Shown in pieces: positions 25,618-38,182 of a stretch of 41,471 bases of DNA. Positions within the stretch are counted from its first letter, which is position 1. Each line of letters opens with the position of its first letter. Both the position numbers and the translations under genes were made by a program. This stretch comes from Rhodocyclaceae bacterium (GTDB taxonomy: Bacteria > Pseudomonadota > Gammaproteobacteria > Burkholderiales > Rhodocyclaceae), in assembly GCA_020445945.1 (NCBI GenBank), contig JAGRFQ010000045.1, positions 1-41,471 of the forward strand, written 5' to 3'. The notes below the pieces were generated by a model that saw only the letters and a list, made by a program, of their open reading frames with translations, was not told where the DNA came from and did not search any database.

Positions 25618-25634
25618 ATTTCACTAGGCGAAAT
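25618..25634. promoter_or_regulatory. Candidate IclR-type operator
   Basis: ATTTC-7-GAAAT inverted repeat (25618-25622 and 25630-25634) in the 109-bp region between the divergent dehydrogenase and regulator genes. IclR-family proteins bind short imperfect palindromes in such positions. Confidence 0.4.
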
Positions 25635-25675
25635 GTAGGGGCTCAAGTACCATCAGCCTATCAGGGAAAGCCGCA

Positions 25676-26455
25676 ATGAATACGACCGAAAACAAGACCT
25701 CCATCCAGGTCATCGAGCGCATGATGAAACTGCTCGACGTCCTGTCCCAGCACCCCGACCCCGTGCCGCTCAAGCAGTTGGCGGCCGACGCCGGGCTGCA
25801 TCCATCGACCGCGCACCGCATCCTCGGCGCGATGGCCACCAGCGGCTTCGTCGAGCGCAGCGACAACGGCGTGTATCGCCTCGGCATTCGCCTGCTCGAA
25901 CTCGGCTCGCTGGTCAAGTCGCGCATCTCGCTGCGCGAAACCGCCATGCTGGCGATGCTCGAACTGCACCAGCGCACCGGCGAGAGCGTCAATCTGGGGA
26001 TCCGCGATGGCGACGAAATCGTCTATGTCGAGCGCACCTCAAGCGGCCGCGCCTCGGTGCGCGTGGTCCACATCGTCGGCGCCCGCGCGCCGCTGCACAC
26101 CACCGCCACCGGCAAGCTCTTTCTGGTCGACGCCGGCCCCGACTACGTCCGCGACTACGCGCGCCGGACAGGCCTGCCGGCCAGCACGCCGAGCTCGATC
26201 ACGCACGTGACGGCGCTCGAAAAAGAACTCGACAAGGTGCGCCGCCACCAGGTGGCGTTCGACATGGATGAAGTGGAAAACGGGGTACGCTGCATCGCCG
26301 CGGGTATTCGCGACGACAGCGGGGCGCTGGTGGCCGGGCTGTCGCTGTCGACCCCGTCGGAGCGCTTTAACCCCGACTGGGCGCCGCTGGTGCGGCAAAC
26401 CGCCGACGCGATCTCCAGCGCCCTCGGCTATCTTCCGCGCGACCGCGACAGCTAA
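25676..26455 (+). CDS. IclR-family transcriptional regulator
   Basis: 259 residues. An N-terminal winged helix-turn-helix (VPLKQLAADAGLHPSTAHRI then LGAMATSGFVERS and the wing VYRLG, ~28-72) is followed by the C-terminal IclR effector domain (ESVNLGIRDGDEIVYVERTS, APLHTTATGKLFL, GVRCIAAGIRDDSG). AGGGA lies 8-9 bases before the ATG. It is divergent from a 2-hydroxyacid dehydrogenase, the likely target, and probably represses itself. The effector would be a small organic acid. It ends convergently 5 bases from the PBP7 gene with no terminator visible between. Confidence 0.93.
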   Translation: MNTTENKTSIQVIERMMKLLDVLSQHPDPVPLKQLAADAGLHPSTAHRILGAMATSGFVERSDNGVYRLGIRLLELGSLVKSRISLRETAMLAMLELHQRTGESVNLGIRDGDEIVYVERTSSGRASVRVVHIVGARAPLHTTATGKLFLVDAGPDYVRDYARRTGLPASTPSSITHVTALEKELDKVRRHQVAFDMDEVENGVRCIAAGIRDDSGALVAGLSLSTPSERFNPDWAPLVRQTADAISSALGYLPRDRDS

Positions 26456-26460
26456 ACCGC

Positions 26461-27396
26461 TCAGCCTGCCGAGGCGCGCTGCGCGGCGAGCACCCGCTCC
26501 CATGGCCGCTCGGCCAGCCAGTCGCGCAGACGGCGCGCATCGGCGGTGCGGGTGTAGCGGCCGAAGGAATCGAGCAGCACGATCACCAACGGGCGGTCCT
26601 GCAACCACGCCTGCATCACCAGACACCGCCCGGCTTCCTTGATGTAACCCGTTTTCGAAACGCCGATTTCCCACGCCGGGTCGCGTACCAGCGCGTTGGT
26701 ATTGCGAAACTCGCGCAGCCGTCCCTTGACCGCCACCGCGTGCGCATCATCGGTGGAGAACGCACGAATCAGCGGGTAGCGGGCCGCCGCCTGCACCAGC
26801 CGGGCAAGATCCCGCGCGGTCGACACGTTGCCGGCCGAGAGGCCGGTGCTTTCGGCAAAGCGCGTGCGCTGCAGACCCAGCGCGCGCGCCTTGGCGTTCA
26901 TGGCGCGCACAAAGGCGCGGGTGCCGCCGGGGTAATGCCGCGCGAGCGCCGCCGCGGCACGATTCTCGGAGGCCATCAAGGCCAGGCGCAGCATCTCCTC
27001 GCGACTCAGTTTGCTGCCGACCGGCAGGCGCGAACGGCTGTTGCGCAGGGTGTCGACATCGTGATAGGTAACGCTCAGCGTCTCCTTGAGCGATTGCCCG
27101 GCGTCGAGCACCACCATCGCAGTCATCAGTTTGGTCAGCGACGCGATGGGCGCGACGCGCCCGGCGTTGCGCTCGAGCAGCACGCGGCCGCTGCGCTGAT
27201 CGACGATCAGAAAGGCTTCGGAGCGCAGCTCGGGATCGTCGGTGCGCGCCTCATCGGCAAGCAGGGCGGGACGACGCTGGGCGGCGCTGGGAGCGGCCAC
27301 GGCAAGCGGCCCAAGGGCCTCGCCGGCGGCGGACACCGGGCCGGTCAGACCGGCCAGCACGATCAGGGCAATTCCGAGCCGAACACTGTGACGCAT
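26461..27396 (-). CDS. pbpG: D-alanyl-D-alanine endopeptidase (PBP7-type, S11 family)
   Basis: 311 residues from ATG 27396 (a GTG at 27405 is possible). Signal peptide LGIALIVLAGLTGPVSA. All three serine-peptidase motifs are present: SLTK (Ser86/Lys89), SEN (143-145) and KTG (248-250). FLIVDQRSGRVLLERNAG is the typical PBP7/DacA opening. The short length and lack of the DacA C-terminal domain and amphipathic anchor point to PBP7/8, which cleaves DD-crosslinks of peptidoglycan in the periplasm. It lies downstream of the patatin gene, with an A/T-rich 83-base gap that probably contains its own promoter. Confidence 0.92.
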   Translation of the reverse strand: MRHSVRLGIALIVLAGLTGPVSAAGEALGPLAVAAPSAAQRRPALLADEARTDDPELRSEAFLIVDQRSGRVLLERNAGRVAPIASLTKLMTAMVVLDAGQSLKETLSVTYHDVDTLRNSRSRLPVGSKLSREEMLRLALMASENRAAAALARHYPGGTRAFVRAMNAKARALGLQRTRFAESTGLSAGNVSTARDLARLVQAAARYPLIRAFSTDDAHAVAVKGRLREFRNTNALVRDPAWEIGVSKTGYIKEAGRCLVMQAWLQDRPLVIVLLDSFGRYTRTADARRLRDWLAERPWERVLAAQRASAG

Positions 27397-27479
27397 TTCC
27401 CTCACCCGAGAATGGATTTACAGAATTATCCATAAAAAACGGCAGCTAAGCGGACTTTCTTAAACTTTTTTCTTCAAGC

Positions 27480-28610
27480 CTACAGGCGCAGAAAATCCTC
27501 GACCGCGTGGCGCTGCGCCATCGTGTCCTCGTAACCCAACGACATCAAGGCGCGCGTAAAGCCCGGCTCGAACAGCAGATAGGACAGCAGCGTCGAGCCG
27601 CTGCGGCGCATGCCGCCAACCCCGCCGAGCACCAGACGCATGCCGCGCGGCAGGCTCTTGCGGTGATGGCCGGCGATCGCGTCGATGCGCCGCGACGGCG
27701 AAATCACCAGCGCCTCGATCGGGCGCAGGTTGATGCCAGCGGCGCTGCGCTGTGCGTCGCTGAGCCCACCCACGGTTTTGTTGATGCGTTCGAGGCGTTC
27801 GAGGTCCACCGCCAGGCTGTCGAGAAAAATGCTCGACATGGCATGCCCGGCGATCTGCGCCAGCGACGGATAGGCGTCGGCCTGCTGGCGCCCTTCCTCC
27901 GACAGCCGGCCCGAGCCGACCACCAGGATCCGCTGCGCGCCGAGGTGCACTGCCGGGCTGATCGGGGCGAGCTGGCGCATCGAGCCGTCGCCGAAGTATT
28001 CGCGGTTGATGCGCACCGCCGGAAACACGAAGGGAATCGCGCTCGAGGCCATCAGATGCGGTATGCCGAGCGTGGCGCGCACGCCGAGGCGCTGCGCCCG
28101 CCGCCACCCGCCAACGCCGTCCGCGGCCTGAAAAAACGCCAGGCTTTCGCCCGAGGTGTAGCCGGATACGGTAACGCTCACCGCGTGCAGGTGGCGCTCG
28201 TCGATGGCGCGCCCGATGGCGGAGAAGTCGATGGTTGCGCCGAGCAGGCGCTCGAGCGGCGCGTTGTCGAGCAGTGAGCGCGGCGTCTGGCGTACCAGCC
28301 AGCCGGTCAGCAGCGCCCCTCCCCAGCGCGCGCCGGTGGCGAGGAGCGAGGCGGCGTCGGCGCGGTAGACCTGGTCGACGTGAAAGTGGCGCCAGATCCA
28401 CGCCACCTTGCGTACCGCGAGCGAGAAGTCATGCGCATAGGTCGCCAGCGCGACCGCGTTGATCGCGCCGGCCGAGGTGCCACACAGGATCGGGAAGGGG
28501 TTGCCTTCGCGATGGCCCCACAGCTCGCGCAGCGCGCCGAGCACGCCGACCTGGTAGGCGGCGCGCGCGCCGCCTCCCGTCAACACCAGCGCGGCCTTGT
28601 CCGATCCCAT
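27480..28610 (-). CDS. Patatin-like phospholipase
   Basis: 376 residues, no signal peptide. Oxyanion loop TGGGARAAYQVG (11-22), nucleophile elbow GTSAG with Ser46, and the catalytic Asp208 in FGDGSMRQ (DGS in place of the common DGA/G). The LMASSAIPFVFPAV helix matches bacterial cytosolic patatins. It should hydrolyse acyl esters from phospholipids. Its extended C-terminal third (from ERINKTVGG) is of a type found in proteobacterial patatins. GGAG lies 6 bases before the ATG. It follows maeB on the same strand by 57 bases, with a GACGGG-TC-CCCGTC hairpin between. Confidence 0.91.
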   Translation of the reverse strand: MGSDKAALVLTGGGARAAYQVGVLGALRELWGHREGNPFPILCGTSAGAINAVALATYAHDFSLAVRKVAWIWRHFHVDQVYRADAASLLATGARWGGALLTGWLVRQTPRSLLDNAPLERLLGATIDFSAIGRAIDERHLHAVSVTVSGYTSGESLAFFQAADGVGGWRRAQRLGVRATLGIPHLMASSAIPFVFPAVRINREYFGDGSMRQLAPISPAVHLGAQRILVVGSGRLSEEGRQQADAYPSLAQIAGHAMSSIFLDSLAVDLERLERINKTVGGLSDAQRSAAGINLRPIEALVISPSRRIDAIAGHHRKSLPRGMRLVLGGVGGMRRSGSTLLSYLLFEPGFTRALMSLGYEDTMAQRHAVEDFLRL

Positions 28611-28667
28611 GCACCACTCCCGAGAGCCTGTGCATTACAACGACGGGGACCCGTCAAGCTTTAGGGC

Positions 28668-30944
<2,277 letters not shown>

Positions 30945-31042
30945 GGCGGTCCTTATCTCTCAAATGGCGATATACATGAAACGCCGGGGGGTCGGCGACA
31001 GACAGAGGCGCATCCCGGCCCCCATCGCACACGTCTGTCATT

Positions 31043-31076
31043 CGGTAAAAACCCTGCTGGATGTGGATTTTTACCG
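31043..31076. promoter_or_regulatory. Perfect inverted repeat in the maeB-pckG control region
   Basis: CGGTAAAAA (31043-31051) and TTTTTACCG (31068-31076), 9-bp perfect arms around a 16-base centre. It lies between the two divergent genes, just upstream of the putative pckG promoter, and suits a dimeric regulator or a paired site. The rest of the 30945-31344 gap shows no open frame with coding character. Confidence 0.5.
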
Positions 31077-31085
31077 CAACAGGAT

Positions 31086-31114
31086 TTTCGTCCCATGGCG
31101 CAGCGTGGCATAAT
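31086..31114 (+). promoter_or_regulatory. Putative pckG promoter
   Basis: CATAAT (31109-31114) has a weak TTTCGT (31086-31091) 17 bases upstream. The start of transcription would give a leader of ~225 bases, long enough for further control. A GGAGAG Shine-Dalgarno follows just before pckG. Confidence 0.4.
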
Positions 31115-31344
31115 GATAGGCTTTCAGAAGCGGCTGTGTCGCTTCGTGTTTTCCACACGCGGGCGGGCCGGGTTTGCAGGTTGCGCACGCGAAGCGGCGC
31201 CCGATACCCCTGCGCACGCGGCCCCGGCCCGGCGAAGGCAAGCGATTTTTCGGTTGCGCACTTGATGATATTCGCCCGCGGCGCCCATGTATCACGTGCC
31301 GCACGAGACGGTTTACTACCTGCATTTCTGGAGAGTTCAACCCA

Positions 31345-33186
31345 ATGAGCCAATTCGCCAACATCGCACTGGCAGCCGCTCCCGACTACGTCCGCCACGA
31401 AAAACTCAAGCAGTGGGTCGCACAGATCGCCGAACTGACCGAACCTGCAAACGTCGTCTGGTGCGACGGTTCCCAGGAAGAATACGACCGCCTGTGCGCA
31501 GAAATGGTCGAATCCGGCATGCTGATCAAGCTCAACCCGGAAAAGCGCAAGAACTCCTACCTCGCCTTCTCCGACCCGTCCGACGTGGCGCGCGTCGAAG
31601 ACCGCACCTTCATCTGCTCGGCCGAGCAAGGCGACGCCGGCCCGACCAACAACTGGGAAGAGCCGGCCAAGATGCGCGGCACCCTGAACGACTTGTTCAA
31701 GGGTGCGATGCACGGCCGCACGATGTACGTGATTCCCTTCTCGATGGGTCCGCTGGGCTCGCCGATCGCCCACATCGGCATCGAGATCTCCGACAGCCCC
31801 TACGTCGCCACCAACATGCGCACCATGACGCGCATGGGCAAGGGGGTGTTCGACGTGCTCGGCACCGATGGCGAATTCGTCCCCTGCGTGCACTCCGTGG
31901 GCGCCCCGCTGGCGGCCGGAGAAAAAGACAGCCGCTGGCCGTGCAACCCGGACACCAAGTACATCGTCCACTTCCCCGAAACGCGCGAGATCTGGTCCTA
32001 CGGCTCGGGCTACGGCGGCAACGCGCTGCTCGGCAAGAAGTGCTTTGCACTGCGCATTGCCTCCACCATGGCGCGTGACGAAGGCTGGCTGGCCGAACAC
32101 ATGCTGATCCTCGGCGTCGAGTCGCCCGAAGGCGAGAAAACCTACGTCGCCGCCGCCTTCCCCTCGGCCTGCGGCAAGACCAACTTCGCCATGCTGATTC
32201 CGCCCAAGAGCTTCAACGGCTGGAAGATCACCACCGTCGGCGACGACATCGCCTGGATCAAGCCGGGCAAGGACGGCAAGTTCTACGCCATCAACCCCGA
32301 AGCCGGCTTCTTCGGCGTGGCGCCCGGCACCTCCGAGAAGACCAACTTCAACGCCATGGCGACGCTGAAGGAAAACATCATCTTCACCAACGTCGCGCTG
32401 ACCGACGACGGCGACGTGTGGTGGGAAGGCATGAGCAAGGAAGCCCCCGCCCACCTGACCGACTGGCAGGGCAAGGACTGGACCCCCGAGATCGCCAAGG
32501 AAACCGGCCGCAAGGCCGCCCACCCCAACTCGCGCTTCACCGCCCCGGCCAGCCAGTGCCCGTCCATCGACGAGAAGTGGGAAGACCCGGCCGGCGTGCC
32601 GATCTCGGCCTTCATCTTCGGCGGCCGTCGCGCCACCACCGTGCCGCTGGTGTACCAGGCCTTCAACTGGAACTTCGGCGTGTACATGGCCGCCACCCTC
32701 GGCTCCGAGACCACCGCCGCCGCCTTCGGCGCGCAGGGCGTGGTACGCCGCGACCCCTTCGCCATGCTGCCCTTCTGCGGCTACCACATGGGCGACTACT
32801 TCAACCACTGGCTGAAGATGGGCCACGTGGTCGAGAACACGCCCAAGATCTTCTGCGTGAACTGGTTCCGCATGAACGAGAAAGGTGAGTTCATGTGGCC
32901 CGGCTTCGGCGAAAACATGCGCGTCCTCAAGTGGATCGTCGATCGCTGCAAGGGCACCATCGCCGCCAAGGAAACCGCGCTGGGCTGGATGCCGCGCTTC
33001 GAAGACATGGACTGGACCGACGCCGGCGTCAGCGAAGCCGAGTTCAACGCGCTCACCACCATCGACGCCAACGCATGGAAGAAAGAACTCGACATGCACA
33101 AGGAGTGGTTCGACAAGCTGCAAGACCGCCTGCCGCGCCAGATGGTGCTCAAGCGCGAATTGTTCGAGCTGGCCCTGTCGGCCTGA
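31345..33186 (+). CDS. pckG: Phosphoenolpyruvate carboxykinase (GTP)
   Basis: 613 residues, the length of GTP-type PEPCK and unlike the ~540-residue ATP type. The P-loop [14 protein letters not shown] (271-284), the PEPCK-specific [31 protein letters not shown] and [15 protein letters not shown], and the guanine-side CVNWFR are all present. It interconverts oxaloacetate + GTP and PEP + CO2 + GDP in the cytosol. ATG 31345 is set by GGAGAG nine bases upstream. It ends with a strong terminator. Being divergent from maeB suggests shared control during growth on organic acids. Confidence 0.97.
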   Translation: MSQFANIALAAAPDYVRHEKLKQWVAQIAELTEPANVVWCDGSQEEYDRLCAEMVESGMLIKLNPEKRKNSYLAFSDPSDVARVEDRTFICSAEQGDAGPTNNWEEPAKMRGTLNDLFKGAMHGRTMYVIPFSMGPLGSPIAHIGIEISDSPYVATNMRTMTRMGKGVFDVLGTDGEFVPCVHSVGAPLAAGEKDSRWPCNPDTKYIVHFPETREIWSYGSGYGGNALLGKKCFALRIASTMARDEGWLAEHMLILGVESPEGEKTYVAAAFPSACGKTNFAMLIPPKSFNGWKITTVGDDIAWIKPGKDGKFYAINPEAGFFGVAPGTSEKTNFNAMATLKENIIFTNVALTDDGDVWWEGMSKEAPAHLTDWQGKDWTPEIAKETGRKAAHPNSRFTAPASQCPSIDEKWEDPAGVPISAFIFGGRRATTVPLVYQAFNWNFGVYMAATLGSETTAAAFGAQGVVRRDPFAMLPFCGYHMGDYFNHWLKMGHVVENTPKIFCVNWFRMNEKGEFMWPGFGENMRVLKWIVDRCKGTIAAKETALGWMPRFEDMDWTDAGVSEAEFNALTTIDANAWKKELDMHKEWFDKLQDRLPRQMVLKRELFELALSA

Positions 33187-33224
33187 GCGACACCGCCGGG
33201 GCGCCACACCGGCCCCGCCAGCAC

Positions 33225-33256
33225 ACAAGCGCCGGCCTGCCGGCGCTTGTTTTTTT
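33225..33256 (+). terminator. Rho-independent terminator of pckG
   Basis: A 12-bp perfect stem ACAAGCGCCGGC / GCCGGCGCTTGT with a CT loop, running into a T7 tract at 33250-33256. Confidence 0.95.
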
Positions 33257-33318
33257 GGGGCTGGGCAAACGCTGCTCGCCCGTCTTAAGATTCAGCGACC
33301 CCTTCCGGACACCGCCCG

Positions 33319-34491
33319 ATGCCCCGCCCCACCCCGCCGCTGGCCCCGCGCATGGCCGACATCACGCCTTTCCACGTGATGGAACTGTTGCGCCGCGCGC
33401 GCGAGCTCGAAGCGGCCGGGCGCGACATCATCCACATGGAAGTCGGCGAGCCGGACTTCCCCACCCCGCAGCCAGTGCTCGATGCCGCCACCCGCTTTCT
33501 GAGCCGCGGCGACGTGCACTACACCGCCACCGTCGGCCTGCCGGCGCTGCGCGAGGCGATCGCCGCCGACTACCACGACCGCTTCGGCGTCACCGTGTCA
33601 CCCGAGCGCATCGTGATCACGCCAGGCGCCTCCGGCGCGCTGATGCTGGCGCTGGCCGCAACCACCGGGCCGGGCGATGGCTGGCTGCTGGCCGACCCCA
33701 CCTACCCCTCCAATCGCCACCTGATCCGCTGCTTCGAAGGCGTCGCCCAGCCGATCGCGGTCGACGCCGCGCAGGCCTACCAGCCCACCGTGGCGCAGGT
33801 CGACGCGGCGTGGGCCGGGCACACCCGCGGGTTGATGGTTGCCACCCCGTCCAATCCCACCGGCACCCTGCTGGACGCCACGCAACTGCGCGCGCTGGCC
33901 GACTGCGTGCGGCGCCGCGGCGGCTGGTTGATTGTCGACGAGATCTATCAAGGGCTGAGCTACGGCGTCGAGGCGAGCACCGCGCTCGCGGTCACAGACG
34001 ACGCCTTCATCGTCAACAGCTTCAGCAAATACTTCGGCATGACCGGCTGGCGACTGGGCTGGCTGGTGGTGCCGGAAGGGCGCACGCGCGACATCGAACG
34101 CCTCGCCCAGCACTTCTACATCTGCCCGTCCACGGTTGCCCAGCACGCCGCGCTGGCGGCGTTCACCCCGGCCTGCCGCGACATTCTGGAAGCGCGCCGC
34201 CACACCTTTGCCGAACGCCGCAACCTGCTCCTGCCGGCGCTGCGCGAGAAGGGGTTTCGCATCGACGCGGAGCCGCAGGGCGCGTTTTACATCTATGCCG
34301 ACATCGCCAACCTGGCCGACGACTGCGAAATCCTCGCCCGACGCCTGATCGAAGAGGCCGGCGTAGCGGCGACACCGGGCATCGATTTCGGCAATCACCG
34401 GCCGCGCCAGCACATCCGCTTCGCGTACACCACCCGCAGCGAACGGCTGGAGGAGGCCGTGGCGCGGATCGGCGCGCTGATCGGCCGTTGA
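33319..34491 (+). CDS. PLP-dependent class I/II aminotransferase
   Basis: 390 residues, fold type I. It has HMEVGEPDFPTP, the TPGASGALMLAL phosphate loop, ATPSNPTGTLL, the VDEIYQGLSYG cofactor-aspartate block, and the Schiff-base Lys237 in NSFSKYFGMTGWRLGW. Arg in the HIRFAYT strand binds the substrate carboxylate. The group resembles bacterial aspartate/aromatic aminotransferases of the I-gamma type; the donor is not assignable. No good Shine-Dalgarno precedes ATG 33319. An internal ATG at residue 12 (MADITPFHV) would keep the entire fold. Flanked by terminators on both sides, it is a single-gene unit. Confidence 0.92.
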   Translation: MPRPTPPLAPRMADITPFHVMELLRRARELEAAGRDIIHMEVGEPDFPTPQPVLDAATRFLSRGDVHYTATVGLPALREAIAADYHDRFGVTVSPERIVITPGASGALMLALAATTGPGDGWLLADPTYPSNRHLIRCFEGVAQPIAVDAAQAYQPTVAQVDAAWAGHTRGLMVATPSNPTGTLLDATQLRALADCVRRRGGWLIVDEIYQGLSYGVEASTALAVTDDAFIVNSFSKYFGMTGWRLGWLVVPEGRTRDIERLAQHFYICPSTVAQHAALAAFTPACRDILEARRHTFAERRNLLLPALREKGFRIDAEPQGAFYIYADIANLADDCEILARRLIEEAGVAATPGIDFGNHRPRQHIRFAYTTRSERLEEAVARIGALIGR

Positions 34492-34503
34492 CGCGGGCAG
34501 ACG

Positions 34504-34541
34504 CAAAGAGGGCGGTGCAAAAGCACCGCCCTCTTTGTGTT
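34504..34541. terminator. Strong bidirectional terminator
   Basis: A 15-bp perfect stem CAAAGAGGGCGGTGC / GCACCGCCCTCTTTG (34504-34518, 34523-34537) with AAAA loop and TGTTTT after it on the plus strand. It separates the convergent aminotransferase and lytic transglycosylase genes and may serve both. Confidence 0.9.
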
Positions 34542-34554
34542 TTCCTGCGCGCGC

Positions 34555-35274
34555 TCAGGCGTCTTCGGCCACCTTGGTCAAGCGCTGTTTCATCGCCAGC
34601 ACTTTCTTCGCGTAACGCGCTTCCGGATCCTTCAGCGCGCCACCGTAGTACTGCAGACCACGCTGCAGCGAACCATAACGGCGGATGCCCTCCTTGATCA
34701 CCAGCGCGCCGACGCGCACATTGGTTTCGGGGTCGAACAGCGAGGTTTCGTGCGCGTCCGGACCGATTTTGTCCATGTGGAAACGCGGGATCACCTGCAT
34801 CAGCCCCTGCGCACCGACCGTGCTCTCGGCCATCGGATTGAAGCTCGACTCGATCGCCATCACGGCGACGATCAGCAAGGGGTCGATGCCGAGCTGCTTG
34901 CCCGACACCTGGGCGCGCAGCAGTGATTTTTGCAGCGCGGTCTCCGACACCCGGTAGCGGCGCGCGACATACGCGCCAACCCGGGCCAGACCGTCCGACA
35001 GCGTCGCCTGCGGCACTGCGCGGGGCGGCGTGGCGGGGAGCGCTTCGGGCGCGTCCGACTCATCGACCGCCACCTCCAGCGTCGGCGCCATCGACGCCCT
35101 GGCCTCGGTAATCGGCATGATCGGCAGCGCACGCAGCGCCTGCGGTTCAAACACGCTTGCCATCAGCGCCGCAATCGACAGCAGCCCCATGGTGAGCATG
35201 GCTCCGTGGGCGAAATGCGCCAGAAAGGCGCCCAGACGGTCGCCCGCCGTCATCAGCTTTGTTGCAATGTTCAT
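34555..35274 (-). CDS. Membrane-anchored lytic transglycosylase (SLT domain)
   Basis: 239 residues from ATG 35274, with GGAGG four to five bases upstream. One N-terminal hydrophobic helix (~22-41, AHGAMLTMGLLSIAALMAS) may anchor it. A Pro/Ala-rich linker leads to the SLT domain: DPLLIVAVMAIESSFNP with catalytic Glu142, AQGLMQVIPRFH, LFDPETNVRVGALVI and LQYYGGALKDPEARY. It cleaves the MurNAc-GlcNAc bond of peptidoglycan with formation of the 1,6-anhydro product, the substrate class of the AmpD encoded 900 bases upstream. The frame is open to 35472, but that extension has no ribosome site and would bury the anchor. Confidence 0.9.
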   Translation of the reverse strand: MNIATKLMTAGDRLGAFLAHFAHGAMLTMGLLSIAALMASVFEPQALRALPIMPITEARASMAPTLEVAVDESDAPEALPATPPRAVPQATLSDGLARVGAYVARRYRVSETALQKSLLRAQVSGKQLGIDPLLIVAVMAIESSFNPMAESTVGAQGLMQVIPRFHMDKIGPDAHETSLFDPETNVRVGALVIKEGIRRYGSLQRGLQYYGGALKDPEARYAKKVLAMKQRLTKVAEDA

Positions 35275-35464
35275 GTGGCCTCCAAGTGATCCGCTCTCGG
35301 CACGCGCTTGTGGCACGCCACCCTGCATCAACTCGCCGCCGGGATTGCCGCGGCATGCAGGCGAAAGATTCAGATCGCCAGTGGTTTCCGGCACCCGTGC
35401 ATTGACGGTGCCCGCATTCAACTCGGCCGTGTTTTCTTCCATGAAAACAACGACTACATCGCTA

Positions 35465-35479
35465 TGCTGCATTGCAGCA
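35465..35479. promoter_or_regulatory. Perfect 15-bp palindrome, likely operator
   Basis: TGCTGCATTGCAGCA, containing CTGC-N3-GCAG, lies directly downstream of the -10 of the promoter at 35487-35515, at about +1 to +15. This is the classic position for a repressor. The core recalls the TGC-rich sites of PhaR-type regulators, from memory only. Confidence 0.5.
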
Positions 35480-35486
35480 ATTGCGG

Positions 35487-35515
35487 AGTCTATGGACTCA
35501 GAGCAGGGCTGTCAA
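35487..35515 (-). promoter_or_regulatory. Sigma70 promoter upstream of the lytic transglycosylase
   Basis: A perfect TTGACA (35515-35510), a 17-base spacer and TAGACT (35492-35487) on the minus strand. The transcript would have a ~205-base leader before the ATG at 35274. Apart from this, the operator and the LysM terminator, the 35275-35661 gap shows nothing clear. Confidence 0.65.
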
Positions 35516-35599
35516 TGCGCCGGAAAGCCGCGCCATTGCTGAACATCAGCGCAGCGCCACGCTGAAACGCCCGTGCAGCAAGGCTTTCCCGGGGGCCAC

Positions 35600-35624
35600 A
35601 AAAAACGGGGCCAAAGCCCCGTTT
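35600..35624 (-). terminator. Terminator of the LysM gene
   Basis: AAACGGGGC (35603-35611), CAAA loop, GCCCCGTTT (35616-35624), read on the minus strand into a T6 run. Confidence 0.88.
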
Positions 35625-35661
35625 GTTGTTTCTGTGCAACAGTTTCATGTATCCGCGGCGT

Positions 35662-36135
35662 TCACTCCCCGGCCGGGATCCGCAACACCTGCCCCGGATA
35701 GATCTTGTCCGGATGCGACAGCATCGGCTTGTTGGCTTCGAAGATCAGCATGTACTTGTTGGCGTTGCCGTAGGCTTTTTTGGCGATCGCCGACAGGGTG
35801 TCGCCGCGCACCACGGTGTGGAACTGCGCTTCCGGCGCCGGGTTGGTCACCACGATGCTGTCCTGCACCTCGCCCACACCGGCCACGTTGCCGGCGGCCA
35901 GCAACACCCGTTCGCGGGTGGCCTGGTCGGGCGTCGTGCCGCCGACGGTGACGACCGAGGTCGCGCCGTCAAAGGCCACGCTCAACCCCTCGACCGGCAG
36001 TTGCAGCTGCTCGATGTAGGTCTTGATCGCGGCCGCGGCTGCGGCATTGGCATCCGGGGCCGACGCTGCGGCCTTGGCCTCGCCCGTGCCGAACAGCTTT
36101 TCGCCGGCGTCCTTGATAAAACTGAACAGTCCCAT
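35662..36135 (-). CDS. BON and LysM domain protein (Kbp/YgaU-like)
   Basis: 157 residues, close to the 149 of E. coli Kbp. GLFSFIKDAGEKLFG is the characteristic N-terminus, followed by an Ala-rich stretch, a BON domain (~35-100, LSVAFDGATSVVTVGGTTPD) and a C-terminal LysM (~105-155, FHTVVRGDTLSAIAKKAYGN ending IYPGQVLRIP). No signal peptide, in line with the cytoplasmic potassium-binding Kbp. AAGGAG lies seven bases before the ATG. A TATAAA box (36191-36196) that overlaps the ampD stop may be its -10. Its own terminator follows. Confidence 0.92.
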   Translation of the reverse strand: MGLFSFIKDAGEKLFGTGEAKAAASAPDANAAAAAAIKTYIEQLQLPVEGLSVAFDGATSVVTVGGTTPDQATRERVLLAAGNVAGVGEVQDSIVVTNPAPEAQFHTVVRGDTLSAIAKKAYGNANKYMLIFEANKPMLSHPDKIYPGQVLRIPAGE

Positions 36136-36191
36136 GTGTGACTCCTTGCTTGGATTGAATGCATGTCGGCCCGACGGCCGCTTGAGTGGCT

Positions 36192-36802
36192 TTATACGTT
36201 GTTTCGCGCGGCGAGGGGAATGCCCGAAACACAAACTTGCGTGTTGCCCGGCAGCGCCGCAGACAGCGCCACACGCAGCCGCAGCCAGTCGAAACACGGC
36301 CCGGGATCGGTCTTTCGCCCCGGCGCAATGTCGCTGTGGCCGGCGATGTCCTCGATCGGATAGCGCCGGCACAGCGGCGCGATCAGCTCGGCCAGGCGGG
36401 CGTACTGGGCGTCGCAAAACGGCTCGGTGTCGGTGCCTTCGAGTTCGATGCCGATCGAAAAATCATTGCAGCGCACGCACCCGCGCCAGCAGCTTGCCCC
36501 GGCATGCCAGGCGCGACGGCCGAACGGCACGAACTGGATCAGGCTGCCGTCGCGCCGGATGAAGGCATGTGCCGACACGGTGAGATGGGCAATGTCGGCG
36601 TAATACGGGTGGGCGGCAGGATCGAGTCGATTGGTAAACAGCTGGGTGACGCCGGGGCCGCCGAACTGCGCCGGCGGCAAGCTGATGGCGTGCACCACAA
36701 TCAGGCGGATCGCCGCGTCGGCCGGCCGGTCGTCCTGATTCGGCGAGTCGATGCGCTGCGCGCCAGCGACCCAGCCCGCGGCGTCGATGTCCGCCCCTGC
36801 CG

Positions 36803-36806
<4 letters not shown>
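36192..36806 (-). CDS. ampD: 1,6-anhydro-N-acetylmuramyl-L-alanine amidase
   Basis: 204 residues from a TTG start (36806) that overlaps the pilR stop as TTGA, with GGGGA seven bases upstream. No ATG or GTG precedes the conserved GWVAGAQRIDSPNQDDRP opening. Zinc ligands His39 (LIVVHAISLPP), His157 (GHSDIAPGRKTDPGP) and Asp167 are present, as is Glu122 in GIELEGTD, with Lys165 near the active site. It releases stem peptides from anhydro-muropeptides in the cytoplasm for cell-wall recycling. Its loss raises the AmpR ligand in species that have AmpC. It appears co-transcribed with pilSR and lies next to a lytic transglycosylase that makes its substrate type. Confidence 0.93.

Positions 36807-38178
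<1,372 letters not shown>

Positions 38179-38182
<4 letters not shown>

Noticed and set aside
35275..35472. In-frame 66-codon extension upstream of the lytic transglycosylase start
   Set aside because: No ribosome-binding site, unconvincing composition, and it would bury the N-terminal anchor. The GGAGG before 35274 decides the start. It is not fully excluded because the promoter lies upstream of 35472.
35308..35565. An 85-codon plus-strand frame in the gap upstream of the transglycosylase
   Set aside because: It runs antisense through the promoter and operator, has no Shine-Dalgarno and no domain character.
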